Source: Strigamia acuminata (Eukaryota; Arthropoda; Chilopoda; Geophilomorpha; Linotaeniidae). From it: DNA of 64,000 nt. The stretch covers positions 1-64,000 of the forward strand of contig CASHSZ010000016.1 in NCBI GenBank assembly GCA_949358305.1. Direction: 5' to 3'. The notes under the pieces are model-generated. The model saw only the letters and a list, made by a program, of their open reading frames with translations, ran no database searches and had not been told where the DNA came from. Shown one piece after another: positions 11,880 to 21,370 of this stretch; position 1 is the stretch's first letter, and each line of letters begins with the position of its first letter. Made by a program: the position numbers and the translations under genes.

Positions 11880-13860
11880 TTCCTTCGATCGAATAAACAT
11901 TGTTTTAATATAGTTGTCACGGTTCATACTTTGGCGAAAGCATGTCTGGCGATGGCAAGGGGCGCACGAGTGGCTACTCGCATGCCGTCCCCTGGGACAT
12001 GCAGACTCGCTCTCGGACCTCAGGACTCATATTGTCGCCTGGCTCGCGTAGACAGCGTAGACAGCGATGGGGCAAGAAGTCTGGGAGATAGATAAAGTTA
12101 AAATCTGAAACTGCAAATTTTTCACAAAACAATTTGTTTCAATCGGTCCCAACGACGATAATCTAATTAACAGTTGGAGCGCAAACCACGAAACCGATTC
12201 GACGATTGTGGGATTAAACTTTCATTGTCTTCCATGGGTATTTTTTATTCCACAGGGTGTCCCACGCGCGCGTGTCTACTCCTTTCTCTTTTCTTCGTCC
12301 GGGGACCCATTTCCAATCGAACTTTTTTTTTGTCCGGCGCCCAAAAGCCCGGACAGATCCACGAAATCCGCAGCAAAATCACGAGCTTGGGGTCGGCGTA
12401 TAGGTCGCACAGCATCTCCCGAGGATTAAATATATAAACAATTAAACTAGTGTTTTTGCACAATTATTTGGAACAAACAATCGCTATAACCAAACAATAC
12501 CAACGCTGTGGAAGCGTACGGGAGCGCGTATCTGAACATCCCGGCACCAATGTACCACCATGAACGCGACACCCTTAACGATACGTGCGTTTAAATGTGA
12601 CCCAATGCGCGATAAGACACGTGACGCATCATTTTCACCACGTATTGTGACATTTACGAAATTTACGGTATTTACGGGATGAGTGAAGGAATCTAATCAA
12701 CTCGATCTTATTTTGGAACAAGTTATTGGGGGCTGCCAATGCTGGCTGCCCGTATTCTGCGTGGCGAGAAGATAGGACCCCGTCCTTTTTGCGCGCCAAT
12801 ACCCTCGGAATGTTTGTGGTGGAGTGGTCCCTACTCTGAAGTAAGCGTGTCTGGTCTCGATCGACCTAGAGGCGCTTGCAAATCCACCGAACGCAATGAC
12901 ACAAACTCACGTCGAAAGCGATGGCGCGAGACGCCGGAAAGACAAAATTAAAATATGAAACGACGGATATTTTGCAAAACTCTTATTCTAGTCGGTCACT
13001 GCGAAGGTAATCTTAGTGACGACCGAAGTACGGGGGTAGATTTTATTCTGTTTTGTGTCTGTCTGGTACCGATCACCCACCCATCACCCACCCATCTCCG
13101 ATCATCGGGCACCTATGAGCGATAAACGCTCCCCTCCACGCTTGGCATGTCGCGCCTCGACAGTTCGCGGATCGAACCTGAATTCGAATCCGAATTTTGC
13201 GTTCTCTTTATCGTTTCAACGTTACGAGGGTTTCTTTTTATCAAAAACAATTACATTTTCAATTCTCGTCGGTAATTAACTGCGTTCCGGGCACTTTGCG
13301 GACGTTTATCCACGTTGACAAACATCATCGTCGACGCCCAATTCGAAAACCCGTGTCACACTCACCCGCATCGCATCACGCGCGTCATCGCGTGTAGGAA
13401 CGCGCGTATCGAAAACAACGTTGTGGGAGCTTGGATTTATTTTGGAACAATTTGTCGGGGCTGTCGGCGCGCATCGGTCGCCAACTGCCCCGTGTTCTCC
13501 GACGAACCCACTTTGGAGTGTTTTTTGACGAACCAGGGAGTGTTCGTGGCGGAGCAGAACAACCGTATCAAATCGATTCAGGAAATTGTGACCGAAACCC
13601 TCGGATCTCCATGATGGCTCGAAGCGAACGAATTCAAAGTGTCTGCAAACTCGTCGAACGCGATTATACAAACTCACATCGTCTACGATGGTGCAACGTG
13701 TACTGCGAGTTGAAATTAAAATGGTAAACCGATCGGGGCGTTCGCGATCTTCGACTCAGACGGCACCCAATTCGATAATCTAATTAATCGTTGGGGCACT
13801 CGTCGTGGAATTAGTTCCACTGTCGATAAATCGATTTATATATTTCAAGGATTTTTATTT
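11880..13860. repeat. Dispersed-repeat block B (no gene)
   Basis: Repeat units like those in block A, with hairpin modules at 12707-12754 and 13432-13491. The strings AAACGACGGATATTTT and TCGATCGCCAGG-like motifs recur. The piece 13565-13855 is repeated almost exactly at 15436-15724. No gene is supported. Confidence 0.6.
13565..13855. repeat. Copy 1 of a 290-bp near-identical duplication
   Basis: From AAATCGATTCAGG through TATATATTTCAAGGA this segment matches 15436-15724 with only a few substitutions, at an offset of about 1,871 bp. The retropepsin-like gene lies between the two copies. Confidence 0.85.
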
Positions 13861-14008
13861 AACTCCGCGCGAGCGCCTGTGTGATGTAATTTCTCACAAC
13901 CGCCACGCCATCTGACGTAACCCGTGTCTCATTTGCATCCAAATCAAGTTCAGACACGATACAAGACTGTTTTCCGCGTCTCGTTGGCGTTCCTCGCAAC
14001 ATTGAACC

Positions 14009-14555
14009 ATGTTCCAGGTAATTCCAGAAACAGATACGAATTGTTTCGTATAATTTTTAATCTAAAACTTCTCTTATTCAGCCGAAACCGCTTGAACCCA
14101 CGAACGAACATCCCTTGCTCAAGGTGAAGATAGGGAATCTCGCGCGTAATGCCCTGGTAATCGAGTGGTCGCGCTTCTGCGCCATCGACGAACGTTTATT
14201 CGAAGAAACGGGCTACCCTCGGGACAGTATCCGCGAACTAGACGACGACGACGACGATAGACACCGGTACCTAAAAAACATCGTTGGTGACCATTTCCAA
14301 ATAATTGGACAGATCAAGATGAACGTCGAGTGGGTGAATCGAGGCACCGAAACCAACTTCATCGTCGTGACGAAAGAAAGAACTCTCGTCTTGGGGATGC
14401 GTTTCCTTTGGGACTCGAATATGTCTTGCGCGCGGTTTGATCGATTCTTCAAAGACCGTAAACTTGGCGTCACCATCCCATTCGAGTATGGATTTGTTCC
14501 ATGGACAAATTTGTACTTTGTCGAATATCCAGATAAAATGTACAAGTGTCAATAA
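14009..14555 (+). CDS. Retropepsin-like protein without the catalytic motif, about 160 aa
   Basis: Exon 14009-14017 (Met-Phe-Gln) and exon 14082-14555 join in phase 0 across a 64-bp intron (GTAATT ... TTATTCAG). The fold signature of retroviral-type aspartic proteases is visible in order: LLKVKIGNLARNALVIEWS, CAIDERLFEE, then IIGQIKMNVEW, TNFIVV and finally TLVLGMRFLWDSN, matching the family's closing ILGxxFL element. The expected catalytic Asp-Thr/Ser-Gly after the hydrophobic strand is replaced by Ile-Glu-Trp, so the protein cannot be an ordinary protease. An Asp run (DDDDDD) sits in the middle. AATAAA overlaps the stop codon. The intron and intact frame argue for a domesticated gene rather than a dead element. 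The assignment to the family is by eye and needs a profile search. Confidence 0.5.
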
Positions 14556-14699
14556 ATGGCAATCCTATGTGTGAATGGGGTAAAAAATGTGGGAAAAAAA
14601 TGTTATACAAATAAATAACTGTCGTTTTCGCGTAACTTTTTCGGCGTTATTCCACCATATAATCGTCGCTTCAATGTATCGTTGTTTCATCGTTTCGTT

Positions 14700-15960
14700 T
14701 TATTCCGTTTTATTTGTTTATTTGTTTTTATTTTTATTTTTATTTATTTATTTATTTTATTTTATTTTTTTTTTTTTTTTATAACATTCTGCAAACTGTA
14801 AAAACTGTAAAAACTTTAAATATAGATATTTCAGTGAACAGCGAGTTTGTTTTTATTTTAGACTAGATGGGATACCTGGGTCGAAACGAATTAGGTCGAA
14901 ACGGGATTTCGACTTTAGTCATTTCGACCTTAGTATGGAATCCCGGGTGCTCATAGTATTCGAAAATTAAGTAAAGTAAAGTAAAGTTTAGTCATCTTCT
15001 TTGGATATTTTTTTTACTCCGTTTGGCGTCTTGCGCGCGCGCTTGTTTGCTCCCTTCTCCCTTCTCCGCCTCGAATTTCGTCCCCGGTCGGTCGTTTTCA
15101 CCCGACACCCAAAAGTCCAATCCCGACGAACGGATCCACGAATTCCGTCGTGAAATCGCGAACACGTCGTCAACGCACAGGCCACGCGCGTATCACGAGG
15201 AACAAATAAATAAACAATTAAATGGGTGTTTTTGCACAATTATTTGAAATAAACACGCTTTATAGGTGTGTCTGTCTGTGGGCTTATTTTGGAACAAGTT
15301 GTTGGGGCTGCCGACACTCGTCGGTGCCAGCTGCCCCGCATTCACCGTAGGTGAGGCGCTCGTTGCCGCAATGGTCGCCGCAATGGTCGCCGGAATGTTC
15401 GTGGTGGAGCAGAACACCCGTGGGTGGGAAATACCGTTTCAAATCGATTCAGGAAATTTCGACCGAAACCCTCGGATCTCCATGATGGCTCGAAGCGAAC
15501 GAATTCAAAGTGTATGCAAACTCGTCGAACGCGATTATACAAACTCGCATCGTCTACGATGGTGCAACGTGTACTGCGAGTTGAAATTAAAATGGTAAAC
15601 CGATCGGGGCGTTCGCGATCTTCGACTCAGACGGCACCCAATTCGATAATCTAATTAATCGTTGGGGCACTCGTCGTGGAATTAGTTCCACTGTCGATAA
15701 ATCGATTTATATATTTCAAGGACTTTTATTCAACTCCGCTCGAGCGTTTGTGCGCAGGACTTTGTACCTGGTCACGTGGCCTGTAATGTAATTTCCCAGA
15801 ACCGCCACGCCACCCGACGTAAGCCGTGCCCTTCGATGGACGCCAAAGTGTCCATTCGATGCGGATTTTTGCGTTTCCCGCGTTAAAAGGTGTCCTATAA
15901 ATTCCGAAACCAAGTTAATCTTGATTTACTTGTCTACGTGGATCTCCCCATATATTTTGT
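14700..15960. repeat. Dispersed-repeat block C (no gene)
   Basis: Begins with a (TTTTA)n/(TTTA)n tract at 14700-14780, then repeat units with one hairpin module at 15281-15340 and the second copy of the 290-bp duplication at 15436-15724. A run of GTAAA repeats lies at 14969-14987. No coding region is credible. Confidence 0.6.
15436..15724. repeat. Copy 2 of the 290-bp duplication
   Basis: Near-identical to 13565-13855. The flanking sequence differs on both sides, with the hairpin module 96 bp upstream here and about 75 bp upstream in copy 1, so the duplicated block probably includes a diverged larger unit. Confidence 0.85.
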
Positions 15961-16224
15961 TTTCCAATTTCAATGTGGGAAAGTTTGTCGGTTGCAATTT
16001 TTCTCGCGCGCACGGCAATCACGAAAAAATCTCCGACGGTAACGCACTCTGACGGTAATTGTTTTAAATTAAAAAAAAAAAAAATTAGATAGATAGATAG
16101 ATAGATAGATAGGATAAAAATTAAAACAAAATAAAGAAGGGTTGAATTTCTCGGACCATCATCATTGTCGCCCAGCAGTCAGTCAGTCTCTTTCTTTCCT
16201 TTTTTCTGCACAAAGCAAACGTAA

Positions 16225-16307
16225 GATCGCGGAAGCGAGACTCGAACCCAGAGTCCACGGCTCCATGCGGCAGGTAGTCCTGCCCACTCGACCACTCTGG
16301 GTCGATT
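16225..16307 (-). repeat. tRNA-derived SINE head (A and B boxes)
   Basis: On the minus strand an A box (TGGTCGAGTGG, 16294-16284) and a B box (GGTTCGAGTC, 16248-16239) are correctly spaced, with a GGCAGG/CCTGCC hairpin between them. The acceptor and T stems do not pair properly, so this is a tRNA-like SINE promoter rather than a working tRNA gene. A GATA microsatellite lies at 16088-16111. A related but more degraded copy is at 25090-25165. Confidence 0.5.
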
Positions 16308-16616
16308 ATAAATTGTGCTAAAATATAGAAAAGAAGAGAAACAGATAAATAAATAAAATAAATAAAATAAAGACGTATATTTAATCACCCGATGAGATGT
16401 TTTTTTTACAATGAGAAACAAAATATACGCAATATAAACAAACAATACGAGACAATGAGATGGGGGATTGTTGTTTTTATCCCATAAGAGTTGTGTCACA
16501 TCTTTGACAATTGAAAAAAAAAAAAAAATAAATGAATAAATAAAATTAAAAACAAAAACAAAAACTAAATCAATCAAACAAACAAACAAACGAGAGTGGG
16601 AATAAACCGTCTCCTC

Positions 16617-17208
16617 TTATAATTCCATCGAAAGATCGGAACCACCAATTGCCTCTTCAGCGCCTTCGTCATCATCGTCGTCAACGACATCCTCTATCCA
16701 ACCCATCGTTCCCTCCATCGCCTTCCACCATTTTTCCTCTGCTTCTTCAAATGTTTTCTCAAATTCCTCCATCGTCGCCTTCACCATTTTCTTGAGTCTT
16801 TGTTCCGTCCTGTCTATCAACTCCTCAATTCTCTCCTCTAGTCCCTCCATCATTTTTTCGACCCTTTCCTCCGTCGCCGCCATTGTCGTCTCCTGGACCT
16901 TCGTCTGTCTTCGACCGAGCGACTGGAGAAAGAGAGAAAAGAACGAATAAAAATAAAAAAAAAAATAAAAAAAAAAAAAAGGTCAAATAAAAAAGACAAA
17001 AGAGTAAATATCGGAATGGGACACATACCCCCTTGATCTTCGTGGGATCATTAGTTTTTCGCTCGCGTGCATCATGCACGGAACTACTGGCGGCGCTCAA
17101 GTTTGGCGTGTGGCTCCACGCCTCCATGAAGTCGATGCGTTCCAAAAGGACGACGGGTGACAGGTGCGACTTTGTGGACGGCTTTTCTCCTCTCTTTCCT
17201 TTTTCCAT
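16617..17208 (-). CDS. Basic N-terminus plus acidic coiled-coil protein, about 161 aa
   Basis: Exons 17208-17029 and 16922-16617 join in phase 0 (AAGGGG/GTATGT ... CTTTCTCCAG/TCG). The first exon starts MEKGKRGEKPSTK and ends NDPTKIKG. The second runs SLGRRQTKVQETT, then a Glu/Lys/Met heptad region (EERVEKMMEGLEERIEELI) and a DDDDDE acidic segment before a stop at 16617. Intron position, phase, the Lys-Gly or Lys-Arg end of exon 1 and the opening serine match the genes at 11.1 kb and 26.0 kb. These shared features support a small gene family; no function can be assigned. Confidence 0.5.
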
Positions 17209-17369
17209 ATTTTCTTCGATGTGAAAAAAAAGATAAAAATTAAAATCGCAACAAAAAGAACCAAAACGTGGGACGTCGAATAAAACATCCGCGCACATAT
17301 TGTTCGCGCAAGTCTACGCGCGTACATGTACGTGTTGGACGTGGTACATTTGATGCCTACCGCGGAACA

Positions 17370-17498
17370 ATGCGAGAAAACACGAGAAAATACGAAGTTC
17401 TCGTATTTTCTCGGTTTTACTTCCATTTGGTTAATTCTTACCTTTGGTTTCAATACAATTTATCTTATTTCAGAAGTCTGCGAGACACATATAAAAAG

Positions 17499-17530
<32 letters not shown>

Positions 17531-17735
17531 GTTTATTTCTAATTAAATGAGAAAAATCTTATATATAGGCTTAACCCACCATGCAATAAGAAACAGACGA
17601 AAAAATCTTCTTTTTATTCGTGTCTTGTAGTTTTCTGAAATGAGATAAATTGCATTGAAACGTAACATAAGAATTAATCAAATGAAAGCAAAACCGAGAA
17701 AAAGTGAGAATCTTGTATTTTCTCGTTGTACGACA
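17370..17735. mobile_element. Foldback element (imperfect inverted repeat, about 130-160-bp arms)
   Basis: The left arm (about 17400-17510: CGGTTTTACTTCCATTTGG ... AAAAAGAAGATTT) is the reverse complement, with substitutions, of the right arm (about 17600-17730: AAAATCTTCTTTTTATTCG ... TATTTTCTCG). A T25-30 run and about 70 bp separate the arms. The outer end carries its own short palindrome, GAGAAAATACGA/TCGTATTTTCTC, at 17384-17414. The structure fits a MITE or foldback transposon; the ends and target duplication were not resolved. Confidence 0.5.
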
Positions 17736-17739
17736 AAGT

Positions 17740-18275
17740 CGGTTCGCGTTACACGAGTTTTTCAAAGTACCGTGGCCCTGGTACACGATACCGTCTCGGT
17801 TTTAAAACGGCACCGCGGTCCCGACGCTCACCTGCCGCAAAAAGCAATGCAGTCCAGGGCCGCGAACCGCGTGTAAAAACGCCAACTGACGAGTGTTTAC
17901 CGGGAAAATGGTTAATTTACCTCTAATCGTTCCACTTGTTCACTTGTTCACGACACGGGGTCCACACTACTGATGGCGAGCGCGCGAGTGATTCGACGCG
18001 GCATCTGGCGACAACCATGGAATCCCGCGCGTGATGCGACGTTGTTTGTTTATTTTTGTCTATTTTATTTATTTATTTGTTTATTTATATATTTATGTTT
18101 ATTTGTTTATTCATCTATTTGTTTCACGATGCTTTCAAATTTTTATTTTTTTGTAACTCCGCTCACCAAGCAGCGTCGTTATCGAAATCCGCCATACCTG
18201 ACCGCTGATTCCGCGCCGCCACGTGCTTCGCTGCTGAGCAAGTTGAAAGTATTTATGCCGTTTATCTATTTATCA

Positions 18276-18308
<33 letters not shown>

Positions 18309-18560
18309 CCAATCAACCAATTGACAACGACAACAATTGTTTCAACAATCCGACCATTCGTCCGCTTGTGTCTAAACGAGTGGAAGCGTGGAGAGGCGCG
18401 GAATTCGTCGCCATATTCTCGCTTGCCAGAAATGAAAAGAGAATAATTCGGTTTATCATTGTTTGATTGATCTGTGGTTTTATTCACCTTCCTTTCCTTT
18501 TCATTGATTGTGTTTTGCTGTTCAATTCTCGTTTGTATTTAATTTACGGTAATCTAATTT
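17740..18560. other. Non-coding stretch with microsatellites
   Basis: Contains (TTTA)n at 18052-18115, (TATC)n at 18266-18309 and scattered plausible splice sites. An ATG at 17973 opens 22 codons (MASARVIRRGIWRQPW...), but no phase-compatible next exon was found. An acceptor at 18571 implies that a 5' exon of the next gene lies in this stretch. Confidence 0.4.
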
Positions 18561-18571
18561 TTACATTTCAG

Positions 18572-19615
18572 ATGGAGAACGGAAAGAACGTCATCTGGGG
18601 TGAAGTGCGCCCGGGCACGAGGTGAGAGTGGTTGGTCGATCGATTGGTTTTATTTATTCGACACATTTTATTTTATTTCATTTTATTTTTATTTTATTTT
18701 TAAGGGGCCCATCGCGATTGTCGTTTGGGAAAAAGAACGTGAATAACCCCATCATTTGGGGTGAAATGCGCCCGGGCACGAGGTGAGAGTGGTTGGTCGA
18801 TCGATTGGTTTTATTTATTCGACACATTTTATTTTATTTCATTTTATTTTTATTTTATTTTTAAGGGGCCCATCGCGATTGTCGTTTGGGAAAAAGAACG
18901 TGAATAACCCCATCATTTGGGGTGAAATGCGCCCGGGCACAAGGTGAGAGTGATTGGTCGATCGATTGGTTTTATTTATTTGACACTTTTTATTTCATTC
19001 TATTTTATTTTTATTTTATTTTTAAGGGGTTCGTCGCGATCGCCACCTTCGACGAGGTCGCCGCAGACCATCTATGTGCGGCCCGGGGAATTTGGTAATA
19101 ACATATTCTTCGGGCCGAGGCGCTATGTGCCAGAGTGAGTAAAGCAATTTATGGTCGATTCGTCGGTCGCGATTTGATTAATCATTTTTTTTTTTTTCCA
19201 TAGTAACTTACCATGGTTGCCACCTATGCGTGCCAATAATTTCCAATGCAACAGGCGCCACGCGCGGGATCGCCCAACACCACCGACGCATGGGTGGTCG
19301 GATATCCCAAGATCCACCCGAAACTATGTGTTTCAATTCTGCACAACTTGCTACCAGTTTGGTGGTTGCAACCCGTTCGTCACCAGTTACCAGTCACCAG
19401 TCACCCGCGACCGCCACCAGTTCGTCGCGCTATATCTACCTGTCCAGTTAGTTAATTAATTATTCTTTTTATCATTCTTTTTTTTTTTTTTTGTTTGTTT
19501 GTTTGTTTGTTTGTTTGTTTGTTTGTTTGTTTGTTTGATATATATATATATACATATATTTTTTTTTCTTCCTCTTAGTGGGACATCGTTATCAAACGTA
19601 GCGCCATCGGCGTAA
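18572..19615 (+). CDS. Exon-repeat gene: Arg/Gly/Pro protein with duplicated 78-nt exons, about 197 aa
   Basis: Coding exons 18572-18621 (50 nt), 18705-18782 (78), 18866-18943 (78), 19027-19134 (108), 19204-19446 (243) and 19579-19615 (37), all joined in phase 2. Exon 1 ends VIWGEVRPGT. Exons 2 and 3 encode the same 26-residue block containing PSRLSFGKKN and IIWGEMRPGT. They lie in a 161-bp tandem duplication that includes the intron, and the three introns are 83 bp each. Exon 4 has VRPGEFGNNIFFGPRR and exon 5 a Cys motif (CTTCYQFGGC). Exon 5 could also read on to a stop at 19459, giving 189 aa. The final short exon is favoured because AATAAA is at 19662 and the 24-kb paralogue also ends in a tiny phase-2 exon. 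Family unknown. Confidence 0.6.
18622..18943 (+). repeat. 161-bp tandem duplication of intron plus exon
   Basis: 18622-18782 and 18783-18943 are almost identical, including the intron; the near-identity shows a recent event. A third, diverged intron copy (18944-19026) shows the array was longer or partly converted. Confidence 0.9.
19490..19560 (+). repeat. (GTTT)n and (TA)n microsatellite in the last intron
   Basis: Eleven GTTT units near 19493-19537, then TATATATATA, inside the proposed last intron (19447-19578). Confidence 0.8.
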
Positions 19616-19782
19616 TTTTTCATTTTTTATTGTATTTTGTTCGTTTGTGGTTTATAATTTAAATAAAAATTGAATTTGAGATAAGTGGCCACGATTGATT
19701 GGGTTTATTTGATCGCAAAAAAAAAAAAAATTTAATTCGAATGAATCTATCGGTGTTAAAAACGACACGACCGGTTTGTTAG

Positions 19783-20340
19783 TTAGCCGATTGGTGAACA
19801 ATTTGCGAAACACGCGCGACACGTGGGGGCGTATTTCTCGGCACCCCCTATCACCACGACGTCTTCTTCGCCCGACGTCCGCTTCGTGAACGCGGCTTCC
19901 CCTCGACACCGGTAGCACGTTGCCTTCAGCTTCACGATGTGCTCTGATTTCGGGAGCAAATCGCAGACTTGACCGAACGGGTTCAACTTGAAATCCCCAT
20001 CGAGGGCCGCGATTACCACAGTCTTTCCTTTCTCTGCCATTTCTTGACAGAATTGTACCAAGTCCTCGAAAAACTGGCCCTCGTCAATCCCGATAATCCC
20101 GAAATTTTCGGATTGTCTTCGGGCTTCCGCGAGGTTTTCGACGGCGCGCGCCGCTCTCGATTTTCCGTCACGAGCGACGATTTCTCCGGGAATGTGGCGG
20201 TTGTCGATTTTGGGCTTCAATAACAACGCTTCTTCTCCTTCTAGGCGCCTCAAGAGTTCAGTTGTTTTCCCTGCAAACATCGGGCCCACTATTAACTGGA
20301 TATTGCCTCGTGGTCGATCCTCGATGGCCGACGTCGACAT
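19783..20340 (-). CDS. Thymidine kinase, type II (TK1 family), 185 aa
   Basis: The enzyme phosphorylates deoxythymidine to dTMP in the salvage pathway. Motifs in order: P-loop GPMFAGKT (residues 19-26), the DEGQFF block (86-91), the Zn site CYRC (142-145) and CRAC (174-177), and the lasso segment around FTKRTSGEEDVVVIGG. All expected catalytic elements are intact. At 185 aa it lacks the C-terminal extension that carries the degradation signal in animal TK1 (about 234 aa in human), so it resembles the minimal viral or bacterial size. The coding part has no intron; an acceptor-like TAG at about 20355 may end a 5' untranslated intron. AATAAA on the minus strand lies at 19709-19704. It is convergent with the exon-repeat gene. 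A second, clearly different TK lies in the retroelement at 44 kb. Confidence 0.92.
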   Translation of the reverse strand: MSTSAIEDRPRGNIQLIVGPMFAGKTTELLRRLEGEEALLLKPKIDNRHIPGEIVARDGKSRAARAVENLAEARRQSENFGIIGIDEGQFFEDLVQFCQEMAEKGKTVVIAALDGDFKLNPFGQVCDLLPKSEHIVKLKATCYRCRGEAAFTKRTSGEEDVVVIGGAEKYAPTCRACFANCSPIG

Positions 20341-20369
20341 CTCGTCTTGTTGCGTCTACCATCGAGGAA

Positions 20370-21370
20370 AAAGAGAAAGAATTTAAACGAATAAATGAAA
20401 AACGAAAAACTGACAAAATCGTGAGTCCGACTGCAAAACTAAAATTGGATAGAGATCGAGAACAAAATGGCGGTGATAGTGGTGTAACCACGGGGATTCC
20501 CGCCCGTGCTCGCGCATCGACCCGTTCTGGTTCATTTAGTTAGTTGGTCGGTCGGTTTAATTGACGAGTCGGTCAAATTGTTGGAGATTCTTCCCCTTTT
20601 TCTATTTTGAAAATTGACTAGGTTTGCTTACCGTGCAAACGAAACTCGATATAGCGAATGAACCAATGCGTACAAGTGCGCGAAGCAAAGCGCGGTATGG
20701 TAGGAAAGCTTTAGCCCGTCGCTCGCTGCAAAGACGCGAGAATACGACGCGACACTCGGTGACACAAATTAGAAATTAAGAAAAAAAATAAATAAATAAA
20801 TAAAGAAATAAAAAAAAATAAAGAGAGGATTCTTTCCATTCTCTTCTTTACGTTTTCTCTTTTCCTCTCCATTTCTTTGCGCCCACCCGCGAGAGAAGCG
20901 CACATCAGTGCACCAACGCAAACGCGTCGCCTCTAATGGTACGCGCGTTTGAGCGCGCCCTAATGCGTGATAATGAACGCAACGTGGTCGAGAGGGGCGA
21001 CAATCAGAATTTAATGAAATGAATATTTTTTTTTTTTTTTTTTTTTCAGTTTGATTTGAGATTATTGAAATATTAAAATTTACAATTAAAATAGCACACA
21101 ATTCCAGACGCAATCACAATTGCGAACAATGATGGATTCTGGGATTAATTTAAAGTTTGCGTTAAATCGTAAATGCGCATGCGCAGATACCGCGCAGCGA
21201 GGTGCACAGGTATAATTTCCTCCGATGAATTTTACTTCGGATTTTACGGACAATTTCAATGTGGAAAATTTATTTATAGTCGTCAGTTATTTGGCAACAA
21301 TATTATTACATTTTTAATCAGCATTTTAATCATAACTTTTGTCAGTTGTGTAGCTTATTTTTGATTTGTT
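20370..21370. other. Non-coding stretch between the TK gene and repeat block D
   Basis: AT-rich stretches with AAATA microsatellite (20783-20822) and a T20 run (21027-21048). Two pieces (about 20880-21000) contain the GTACGCGCGTTTGA motif shared with repeat block A. No supported gene. Confidence 0.4.

Noticed and set aside
16225-16307. Functional tRNA gene
   Set aside because: A and B boxes are present but the acceptor and T stems do not pair; better explained as a SINE head.
17973-18446. 157-codon frame starting MASARVIRRG
   Set aside because: It runs through (TTTA)n and (TATC)n microsatellites; only the first 22 codons could be exon and no compatible partner exon was found.
19783-20340. 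Poxvirus or other large DNA virus integration as source of the whole left region
   Set aside because: Only the TK hints at this; neighbours are spliced genes without recognisable viral core proteins.
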